From Janthinobacterium lividum (GTDB lineage Bacteria; Pseudomonadota; Gammaproteobacteria; Burkholderiales; Burkholderiaceae_D), in contig NZ_CP139977.1 in assembly GCF_034424625.1 (NCBI RefSeq), positions 372,001-436,000 of the forward strand: 64,000 nt of DNA. Direction: 5' to 3'. The notes beneath the pieces were generated by a model. The model did no database searches. It saw only the letters and a program-made list of their open reading frames with translations, and was not told the origin of the DNA. This document shows, piece by piece, positions 1 through 9,600 of this stretch; position 1 is the stretch's first letter; every line of letters starts with the position of its first letter. The position numbers were made by a program, and so were the translations under genes.

Positions 1-2
1 CG

Positions 3-638
3 CTCGATGCCTTCCTCGACGGCCCGCAGCTGCAGGCGGCGCTGGCCCTGTTTGCCCTGCGTTTTCCCGGCGCCCATCCCAAGGCGCTGGCGTCGACCTG
101 GTCCAAGCTGTACTTCAACGCCCTGCTCGTGCCCGTGCTGGCGGCATCGGCCGCCTGCGGCTGGTGCTTCCCCCTCGCCCCCGGGCGCGTGCGTTTCCTG
201 GCCGGCGCCGATGGCGCGCCGTTGCGCTTCCTGCTGGAAGACGAAGGCGCGGCACGGCCTGGCCTGGACAGCGCCGCGCGCCTGCAGCCGCTGGTGCGCG
301 GCCACATGGCGCCGGTGGTCGACGCGCTGGCCAGGCAATGCCGCTTGGCGCCGCGCCTGCTCTGGAACAATGCCGCCGTGATCGCAGAAGAAACGCTGCT
401 GCAATGCCGGTTGCTGATGGGATCGCAGCCGCGCATCGCCGCCGACCTGGACTTCCTGTGCGCCACGGCGCAGTGGCCGGACCAGCTGGCCAACCCCATG
501 CACCAGCCCACGCGCCTGGTCGAAAATGTGCGCCAGCGCCAGCTATGCTGCCTGCGCTACCGGCTGCAGCTCGATTTTTGCGCCGACTGCCCGCTCGACT
601 GCCGGCAGCGCCAGGCGGCGCAACGCAAGCTCGCCTAG
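3..638 (+). CDS. fhuF: FhuF-family ferric-siderophore reductase (5' end outside window)
   Basis: The reading frame is open to the left edge and ends with TAG at 636-638, so only the C-terminal ~211 residues are seen. The last 40 residues hold a Cys-Cys, ten residues, then Cys-x2-Cys arrangement (LCC...FCADC), the [2Fe-2S] ligand pattern of FhuF. FhuF proteins reduce ferric siderophores in the cytoplasm to release iron. The gene converges on the NRPS operon with only 4 bases between the two stop codons, which suits a shared role in siderophore use. The upstream part, probably including transport genes, lies outside the window. Confidence 0.8.
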   Translation, partial: LDAFLDGPQLQAALALFALRFPGAHPKALASTWSKLYFNALLVPVLAASAACGWCFPLAPGRVRFLAGADGAPLRFLLEDEGAARPGLDSAARLQPLVRGHMAPVVDALARQCRLAPRLLWNNAAVIAEETLLQCRLLMGSQPRIAADLDFLCATAQWPDQLANPMHQPTRLVENVRQRQLCCLRYRLQLDFCADCPLDCRQRQAAQRKLA

Positions 639-642
639 AAAC

Positions 643-3600
643 CTAGGCCGGCGCTCCCTGGCGCAGCGCCGCGCGCGCCTCCGGCGACATGCCGGCCAGC
701 TGGCGCCGCAGCCCCGCCACCTGTTCCAGGCGGCCCGCCTCGTCCCCGAGCGCCGACAAGGCGCGCGCCAGCGCCGCCGGCGTGGCATGGTCGAACACCA
801 GGCCCGGCGCGAACTCTAGCTGCAGCGCCTTGCGGATGCGGCCCACCAGCTTGATCACCAGCAGCGAATGCCCGCCTAGCGCAAAGAAATCATCGTCCAC
901 GCCCGGCGCATCGCGCTCCAGCACTTCGCCCATCAGATGCGCCAGCAGCCACTCGAGCGCGGTGGCGGGTTCGGCGCGCGCGCCCTCCGCCGCCTGCCGT
1001 GGGCGCGGCGCGGGCAGCGCGCGCAGGTCGACCTTGCCGTTGCCCAGGCGCGGCAACTGCGGCAGCACCACGATGGCCGCCGGCAGCATCACCTCGGGCA
1101 GGCAGGCGCGCAGGGCGGCCTGCCAGGCTTCTTCCTGCCCCTGCTGCCCCTCGTGCGCCACCACCCATGCCACCAGGTGGCGCCCGCCATCCTCGCCGCG
1201 CGGCGCGACCACGGCCTGGCGCACGCCGGGCAGCGCCAGCAGCGCCGCCTCGACTTCGCCCGGCTCGACGCGAAAGCCGCGCAGCTTGACCTGATGGTCG
1301 GCGCGCCCCGCCAGTTCCAGGCCCCCGTCGGGCAGATAGCGCGCCAGGTCGCCGGTGCGGTAGAGCTTTTCGCCCGCCAGCAGCGGGTCGTCGATGAACA
1401 GCGCGCCAGGCCGGTTCAGGTAGCTGCGGCACAGCTGCGCGCCGCCCACGTGCAGCTCGCCCAGCGAGCCGGTGGCGGCCAGCGCGCCGTGGCTGTCGAG
1501 CACCAGCACGCGGCAATTGGCCAGCACCCGCGTCAGCGGCAGCACCGCCGGCAGCGGCGCGGCGAGGTCCGGCGCGTGCGTCATGACGCCGATGGTGGTT
1601 TCCGTGGGACCGTAATGGTTGAAGACGCGGCTGGCCGGCGCCAGCGCATGGATGCGCTGCAGCAGCCGGCGTGGCGCCGCCTCGCCGCCCAGCACGAGCG
1701 TGGCCGGCAGCGCCGCATCCTGCTCGTCGAGCAGCGCGTCCAGGTGCGAAGGCACGATCTTCAGGCAATCGATGCGGCCATCGCGGATGAAGCGGGCAAA
1801 CGCGGCCGGCGACTGCATGTCCTGCGCATCGGCCACGACCAGGCAGGCGCCATGCAGCAGCGCGCCGAACAGCGCCGTGTTGCCCAGGTCCGCCGCCAGC
1901 GCGGAACTGAGCGCAAAGCGCCGCGCGCCGTCCAGGCCCAGCTGCTCGCTGGCCGCCAGCACATAATTGAGCAGGTGGCGGTGTTCCACCACCACCCCTT
2001 TCGGCGTCCCCGTCGAGCCGGAGGTGTACAGCACGTACGCCGCCTGCGCCGCGTCGGGCAACTGTTCCGGCGCCGTCGCCGGCCAGGCTTGCAGCTGCGG
2101 CGCGATAGCGGCCAGGGACACGCAGCGCACGCCGCCGCGCCGCCCCTCCTCCCCCGGCGTCAGCAGCAGCACCGGCCGGGCGTCGCCGAGGATCGCCTCG
2201 GTGCGCGCGGCGGGCCATTCCGGTTCCAGCGGCAGGTAGGCGCCGCCGGCGCGCATCACGGCCAGCAGCGCCACCACCAGTTCGCCGCTGCGCGGCAGGG
2301 CCAGCGCCACGATGCTTTCGCTGCCCACGCCCTGCGCACGCAGCCAGTGCGCGAGACGGTTGACGCGTTCGTCCAGCTGCGCATAGTCGAGCTGCATGCC
2401 GTGCGCCTGCAATGCCGGTGCCCCGGGCGTCAGGCGCGCCCAATCGCCTATGCGCTCTGGCAAGGTCCGCGCGCCATAGCGTACGGCCGGGCCGTTCAGG
2501 GCCAGCAGCGCCTCCCGTTCGTCACAGCCCACCAGCGACAAGGCGGAAATGGCTTGCGCGGCACCTACCTCCAGTCCCGCCAGCAAGGTGGCCAGCTGTT
2601 CCAGCAGCCGGCTGGCCGCCGCCGCGCCATAGCACGGTGCGTGGCGCACGCTCAGGCGCCGCGCCGCGCCGGCCTGGTCCAGCTCCACCATCAGCGCCAG
2701 TTCAAAGACGTCCGCGCTGGACGGCAGCGGGCCGCATGCAAATGATGCGCCGCCGGCCTGCGCGCCGGCCGGCAGCTCGCCCACGGCGAAGCCCGTGCTG
2801 AAATGCGCATCGCCATGCGGGGCCGCCACGGGCGCGAATTCCTGCGCCTCCACGTGCTGCTCCAGCATGGCGGCGCAGCGCGACAGCCAGTCGCCGAACG
2901 GCTCGTCGAGCGACAGGCCGATATCGAGCGGCAGGATCTTTTCAAAGACGCCGACGGCGTCGTCCATCACCGCATAGTCGCGGCGGCAGTCATGCTGCCA
3001 GCCGGCGCTGAACGTCCCGTGTCCCTGGATGCGCGCCAGCAGCGCCCACCACGCCGCCTGCAGCAGCGCCACCAGCGGCACGCCGAAGGCTTCGGCCAGC
3101 CGGCCCACGCTGGCCGCCACCGGCGCGGACAGCTCGCGCGATTGCGCCGCCCGCCCCGTTCCCGCCGCCGCGCCGTCGCGATAGGCGAGCCGCACCGCCG
3201 GCTGCCGGCCCACGCCGGCCCAGTAGGCGCGCCCGGCCTGGGCCTCCTCGTTTTGCTCGATGTCGCGCCGCCATTCCACGAATTCGGCGTACTGCAATGG
3301 TTCCTCCAGCACCGCGCCGCCATACAGGCGCACGAGGTCGCGGTACAGGATTTCCAGGCTGCGCCGGTCCGCCACCAGGGCCGGCAGGCGCAGCACCAGC
3401 TGGCAGCCTGCCGGCGTCTCGTGGATCGACAGCGTCTCGCCAACCTCCTCCAGCGGCGCGATCCACTGGCGCAGGCCGCGGTAGCCGTCGACGGCGCCAA
3501 ACCGGGCGCGCAGCTGCGTGTGGCGCACCGCCAGCATGTCCACCGCTGCGCGCAGGCGCGCCATGTCGGGCTGGCCGGCAATGTCCACCGTCAATTGCAG

Positions 3601-3666
3601 CATGCCCGCATCGGGCGGCACGGCGCGCTGCTCGGCGCTCAGCGCGAAGGCGTCCGGCGCGCTCAT
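643..3666 (-). CDS. NRPS, terminal module: degenerate condensation-like, A (Asp), PCP
   Basis: This 1007-aa peptide synthetase starts at ATG 3666, sharing ATGA with the stop of the NRPS upstream. Residues ~10-410 resemble a condensation domain, but the HHxxxDG site is replaced by LPALVADRRS (94-103) with no His. It is probably the non-catalytic interface type that recruits a beta-hydroxylase. The adenylation domain (~425-910) shows YTSGSTGTPKG, NHYGPTETT and YRTGD. Its specificity residues read D235 L236 T239 K278 V299 G301 H322 I330 G331, the known aspartate code. A PCP follows (FFALGGHSLL, Ser near 933). There is no terminal thioesterase, so release may depend on the separate thioesterase gene at 14032. 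Confidence 0.88.
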   Translation of the reverse strand: MSAPDAFALSAEQRAVPPDAGMLQLTVDIAGQPDMARLRAAVDMLAVRHTQLRARFGAVDGYRGLRQWIAPLEEVGETLSIHETPAGCQLVLRLPALVADRRSLEILYRDLVRLYGGAVLEEPLQYAEFVEWRRDIEQNEEAQAGRAYWAGVGRQPAVRLAYRDGAAAGTGRAAQSRELSAPVAASVGRLAEAFGVPLVALLQAAWWALLARIQGHGTFSAGWQHDCRRDYAVMDDAVGVFEKILPLDIGLSLDEPFGDWLSRCAAMLEQHVEAQEFAPVAAPHGDAHFSTGFAVGELPAGAQAGGASFACGPLPSSADVFELALMVELDQAGAARRLSVRHAPCYGAAAASRLLEQLATLLAGLEVGAAQAISALSLVGCDEREALLALNGPAVRYGARTLPERIGDWARLTPGAPALQAHGMQLDYAQLDERVNRLAHWLRAQGVGSESIVALALPRSGELVVALLAVMRAGGAYLPLEPEWPAARTEAILGDARPVLLLTPGEEGRRGGVRCVSLAAIAPQLQAWPATAPEQLPDAAQAAYVLYTSGSTGTPKGVVVEHRHLLNYVLAASEQLGLDGARRFALSSALAADLGNTALFGALLHGACLVVADAQDMQSPAAFARFIRDGRIDCLKIVPSHLDALLDEQDAALPATLVLGGEAAPRRLLQRIHALAPASRVFNHYGPTETTIGVMTHAPDLAAPLPAVLPLTRVLANCRVLVLDSHGALAATGSLGELHVGGAQLCRSYLNRPGALFIDDPLLAGEKLYRTGDLARYLPDGGLELAGRADHQVKLRGFRVEPGEVEAALLALPGVRQAVVAPRGEDGGRHLVAWVVAHEGQQGQEEAWQAALRACLPEVMLPAAIVVLPQLPRLGNGKVDLRALPAPRPRQAAEGARAEPATALEWLLAHLMGEVLERDAPGVDDDFFALGGHSLLVIKLVGRIRKALQLEFAPGLVFDHATPAALARALSALGDEAGRLEQVAGLRRQLAGMSPEARAALRQGAPA

Positions 3667-6600
3667 GCCGCACCGCCTTGCGCCAGCTGCGCGCGGCCCA
3701 GCAGTTCGCTCATCGCCACGACGATCTTGCGCGGGCCCTGGAACGGATCGCGCGCATGCGCCGCCAACATATTGTCGAGCATGACGACGTCGCCCTGCTG
3801 CCACGCGAAGCGCACGGCGCACGCTTCGTACAATTCGCCCACCAGGCGCATCACGTCGTCCTCGATCGGCGTGCCATCGCCGTAATACACATGCCGCGGC
3901 ATGCGCTCGATGCCCACCATCGCCAGCAAGTCCTCGCGCACTTCGGGCTCGAGGAAATAGATATGGTGCAGCTGCACCTGATTGAAGAAACTGCGTTCGC
4001 CCGTCATCGGGTGGCGGATCACGGCCGGGCAGACGGTGCGCGTCTGCAGCGTGTCGTTTTCCAGCCAGCGGCACTCGATGCCGGCGGCGGCGCAGCGCGC
4101 CTCGACTTCCGCGCGGTCGTCGGTGCGGTAGAAATCGCGCCACGACACGTCGAACTTGTCGGTAAACGTGCGCACGTACATCAGCTGCTTGCGCTCGAAC
4201 GTCTCGGCCACCTCGGCCGGCAGGCGGCGCAGCATTTCGCGGCAATCGACGATGGGCGTGGCGCCGCCCACGGGCGACGGCAGCTCGCAAAAGAACCACT
4301 GCTTGCGCGGCCAGCGGTCCAGGTGGGCGCTCTCGTTATGGAACAGTATCATCTGCTGTTCCGGATACGGCGTCGAGCGGTAGGTCTTCTTGCCGCCCTC
4401 CTTTTTCGGCAAGTCCGCATATTCGCCGTACAGCTGCGCGTCGATGGCTTCGGCAAACGACTCGAATTCCTGCGCCGTGCGCAAGCCGAAGCCACGGAAG
4501 ACAATGCCGCCGTGCTGGCGCAAGGTGGCGTCGATGAACTCGCGCTGGCCTCGCGCCCAGGCGACGGGATCGAGGTCATCGCTGGCCGGCTCGATCAGCT
4601 GCGGAAAATCGCGGCCGGCCTGCAACGGCCCCTGGCGGATGGCGGCGCGCGGCGCGGGCCTGGCGCCGGCCAGCGGCATCTTCTTTTTCAGGCCGTCGAG
4701 CTTGCCGGCCGCGAATGGCGTTACGGGTATGCTATCCATGATGTCCTTGTGTACGGGTACGCTGAAGTGGATCAAAGGGGTGGCAGGCGCGGCGAGCGCC
4801 CGGTCGAGCAGGTCCAGCCAGGCGTCTGCCAGGCGCGCCACCGTCTCGGGCCGGAACAATCCGCTGGCATACACCCATTCCGCCGCCAGCGCGCCGTCGG
4901 CGCGCGGTTCCAGGAACAGCGCCATGTCGAACTTCGACGAGCGCTCAAGCGGGGGAAGGATGGCAGCGTCGATGCCGGACATGGCCAGCTGGCCCGTTGG
5001 CGTGTTCTGCAGCACGAACAGCAGCTGCACCAGCGGGTTCCAGCGCCGGTCGCGCGGCGTGCCTGCCGCCTCGACGATGCGGTCGAACGGCAAATCCTGG
5101 TGTTCGAAGGCCTCCAGCGTGGTGCGCCGGGCTTGCGCCAGCAGCGCGTTGAAATCGTCGCCGGCCGCGATGCGCGAACGCAGCGGCAGCACGTTGACGA
5201 AGAAGCCGATCAAGCCTTCCAGGTCGCTGTGGCGCCGCCCCGCCACGTCCGTGCCGATGACGATGTCGTCGGCCAGGGTCAGGCGGTGTAGCAGCCACTG
5301 GAAGCTGGCCAGCAAGACCATGAAGGGCGTCGCCTGCTGCTGCCTGGCCAGCGCCCCGACCCTGGCCACCAGCGCGGCGGGCACGACGAAGCGCAGCTCG
5401 GCGCCCGCGTGACTGGCCACCGGCGCGCGCGGGAAGTCCAGCGGCAAGGGCAGCATCACGGGTGCGCCGGCCAGCGACTCGCGCCAGAATGCCGCCTGCC
5501 CGCAGCCCGCCGGGCCATCGAGCACGGCCCGCTGCCAGGCCGCGTAATCGGCATATTGCAGCGGCAGCGAAGGCAGCTGCGGCGCCTCGTCCTGGCAATA
5601 CGCGGCATAGCCATGGGCAAGTTCGCCGGCCAGGATGCCGACCGACCAGCCGTCGGCCACCATGTGATGCATGGAGAACAGCAGCCAATACAGCTCGTCC
5701 TCCAGGCGCAGCAGGCTGGCGCGCAGCACGGGGCCATGCACCAGGTCGAAAGGCAGGCGCGCGTCGGCGCGGACCGCTTCGGCGGCGGCTTCCTCGCGGA
5801 CGGCCAGCGGCAAGTGGCGCAGATCGGTGACGGGCAAGTCCAGCTGCAGCTGCGCGGCGATCGCCACATGGGGATCGCCGTCATGCTCCGGATAGCGGCT
5901 GCGCAGGTTTTCATGGCGCGCCACCAGGGCGTTCAGCGCCGACTGCAAGGCCTGCACCTGCAGCGGTCCGGCCAGGCGCACCGTGGCGCCCATGTTGTAG
6001 GTGGCCGACGCCGTCGCGGCCAGGCGTTCGACCAGCCACAAACGCTGCTGCGCCAGCGACAGCGCCATCGGCCCACCGCTGCGCGGCAAGGGCAGCAGCG
6101 CAGGCAGGGCCTCGGCGGGCTGCGCCTCGGCGCGGTGCACGGCAATGGCTGCCGCCTGCGCCGCCAGCGTGGGCGCGGTAAACACGGCGCGCAGCGGCAG
6201 CTCGCACCGCAGCGCGCCGCGCAGGCGCGACACCAGCCGCGTGGCCAGCAGCGAATGCCCGCCCAGCGCAAAGAAGTTGTCTTCGCGCCCCACGCGCGGC
6301 ACGCCCAACAGCGCACTCCAGATCGCCGCCAGCGCCTGTTCCAGCTCGCCCTGCGGCGCCACGTACGCCTCGCTTTCCAGCTGCGGCGCCGGCAGCGCGC
6401 TGCGCTCCACCTTGCCCGCCGGGCTCAATGGCAGGCGCGCCAAGGCCACGATGGCCGCCGGCAGCATGTAGTCGGGCAGCGCCGCCGCCAAGGCCGCGCG
6501 CAAAACGCCCACGTCCACCTTGGCCGGACTCACGTACGCCACCAGGCGCGCACCCGCCGGACCATCCTGCGCCACCACCACGGCTTCGCGCACGCCCGGC

Positions 6601-9600
6601 TGCGCCAGCAGCTGCGCCTCGATCTCGCCCAGCTCCAAGCGGAAGCCGCGGATCTTGATCTGGTGGTCGATGCGGCCCAGGTAGTCGAGCTGTCCGCCAC
6701 GCCAGCGCACCAGGTCGCCCGTGCGGTACAGGCGCGCGCCGGGCGCGCCATGCGGGTCCGGCACGAAGCGTTCGGCCGTCAGCGCCGCGCGGCCCAGGTA
6801 GCCGCGCGCCAGCAAGGCGCCGCCGATGCACAGCTCACCGGCCGCGCCGGGCGGCGCCAATGCCAGGTCCCCGTCCAGCACCTGCAGCGCGCGCCCGGCC
6901 AGCGGCAGGCCGATCGGCATCTGCGCCGGTGCCGCGCCATCGAGGTAGGGCGCGCAATCGAGCGTGGCCGCCGTCACTGCCGCTTCCGTCGGGCCATAGG
7001 TATTGAGCAAACGGATGTGGCGCATGCCCGCCTGGCGCCACGCCTGCAGCGCTTCCGGCGGCATCGCTTCGCCGCCCGCGTGCACCTGGCGCAGCGCGCC
7101 GTAGTCGCGCGGTCCCTGCGCCGCAAAATCCTGCGCCAGCAGCGACCAGTACGCCGTCGTCAGGTCCGCCACGCTGATGCGGTAGCGGTGCAGCGCCTGG
7201 TAAAACGTCTCGCTGTCCCACAAGTCAGGTCCCCGCAAGACCAGCGCCGCGCCCACGCACAGGGTCGGCCAGGCTTGCTCGACGAAGCCGTCGAAGTTCA
7301 GGGTCGAAAACTGCAGCACGCGGTCCTGCGCCGTCAGGCCGAAGAAGCCGACGGATACCTGCGCATGCCGGCTCAGGGCCTGGTGCGCGATGCCCACGCC
7401 CTTCGGCTTGCCCGTCGAGCCGGAGGTGTAGATCACGTAGGCCAGCTGCTGCGGCAGCGGCGCGTGGCCGGGATCGTGCTCCAGCGCGGACGGCTGTTCC
7501 ACCAGCTGCACCGGCAGGTTCGCCGGCAGCGACAGGCGCGGCAGCACGGATGCCTGCGTCAGCAGCAGCGCCATGCCGCTGTCGGCGATCATGTAGGCCA
7601 GGCGCTCGGCCGGATAGCCGGGATCGAGTGGCACGTAGGCGGCGCCCGTCTTGAGGATGGCCAGCAAGCCGGCCAGCATGTCGACCGAGCGCTCGACGGC
7701 GATGCCGACGCGCACTTCCGGCCCCGCACCCTGCGCCAGCAGCGCATGCGCAAGGCGGTTGGCGCGCAGATTCAGGGCGCGGTAGCTGAGCGCCTCGTCT
7801 TCGTGCAGCAGCGCAAGCGCGTCCGGCTGCAGCACGGCTTGCAGCTCGAACTGCGCATGCACGGGCAAGTCGTTCCACGTCCCGCCTTCGTTGCGTCCCT
7901 GGTCCAGCAGGTCGTGCGCCTGCGCAGCGGACAACATGGGCAGCGCGGCCAGCACTTCGCTGTCCGCCGCCCGCGCCAGCGCGGCCACCAGTTGCTGGTA
8001 GTGCTGCTTCAGCGCCTTGAGCAGCGCTTCGGGCAAGCGTCCCGCGTCGGCGCTGAACAGCACGTCGATATGCTGGTCCGGCATCACCTCGATGGTCAGG
8101 CCATAGCTGCTTTGCTCGTGGTTGTCGCGCTGATGCAGCTGCAGCGAGCCTTGCGGCGTGGCGCAGCTCCAGCGCCGACCCTGCGCCATCGGCAGGTTCT
8201 GGAAGACCATCAGGGTATCGAACAATGCCCCGCCATGGCCCGCCTGCTTCTGGATCTCGACCAGCGGGCTTTGTTCGTATTCGCGGATTTCGACATTTTC
8301 CTGCTGCACGGCGCGCAGGAATTCACCGAGCGCCAGCGCGCCGCGTGGATGCACGCGCAGCGGCAAGGTGTTGATGAAGACGCCGAGCATGTCCTGCGCG
8401 CCGGGCAAATCCGCGGGACGGCCGGCCGAGGTGACGCCGAAGATCACGTCCTGCTGCCCGCTGTAGCGCGCCAGCAGCAGGGCCCACGCGGCTTGCATCA
8501 CGGTGTTCAGGGTCACCTGGCAGCTGCGCGCCAGCTGCCGCAGCTGTTCCGCCTGCGCGGCGCCGACGCGCAGCGCCAGGGTCTGGTGCACGCCATTGGC
8601 CCTGGCCGCCGGCAGCAGCGCGGGCAAGGGCGTGGCCCCTTCCACGCCTGCCATGCGGGCGCGCCAGAAGGCACTGCCCGCCGCCTCGCCGCCGCGCCGC
8701 CCCAGCCATTCGATATAGCTGCGGTAGGCGGGCCGCTGCGGCAGCACGGGGATGTCGCCAGCCTGGCTTGCGCGGTAGCGTTCCAGCACTTCCTCCAGCA
8801 GCATCACCGAGCACCAGCCATCGACGATCAGGTGATGGCGGCTCCAGACCAGCAGCCAGCGCTGCGCGGCCAGGCGGACCAGCACCACGCGCATCAACGG
8901 CGCCCGCTCCAGCACGTGGCCGAGCTTGCGGTCGGCGCTGCAGAATGCCTGCAGCGCCTCGTCCTGCCCTGCCGCGTCGAGCGCCTGCCAGTCCGGCTGC
9001 ACCATGTCGAGGGCGGCGCTGGCCTGCACGCATTGCAGCGGCTGTTCAAGCCCCTGCCACGCAAATCCCGTGCGCAGGATGGCATGCGCATCAATGGCTT
9101 GCTGCCACGCCGCGCGCATGGAGTCCGGCGCGAACGGTCCGTTCACTTCCAGTACCAGCTGATTGCAATACACGCCGCTGCCGCCCGCCTCCGCATCGAG
9201 GCGGCTGTGGAACAGCAGCCCCGTTTGCAGCAGCGACAGCGGATAGGCATCCTGCAAGCCCGGACGCGCCGCCTGCAAGGCAGCCAGCTGCGCCGCGTCG
9301 AGGCCGGCCAGCGCAAACGGCGCGGCCGGCGCCACGGCCTGCACGGCGGGAGCGGACGGCGCCGACGCCGGCGCGGCGATGCAGGTGACCAGCTGGGCGA
9401 TGCTGGGATGGTCGAACAGGTTCTTCGGCGTCAGCTTCAGGCCCCGCTTGCGCGCCCTGGCGATCATTTGCAGGCCGAGTATGGAATCGCCGCCGCAGGC
9501 GAAAAAATTATCGTGCAGCGACACGCCGTCGGCCGTGCCGCCGAGGACTTCGGCCCACACTTCGGCCAGCACATGCTCGTGGGCGCTGCGCGGCGCGGCC

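Noticed and set aside
937..2745. 602-codon plus-strand frame opposite the second NRPS
   Set aside because: Same composition effect; no ribosome site and no recognisable domain.
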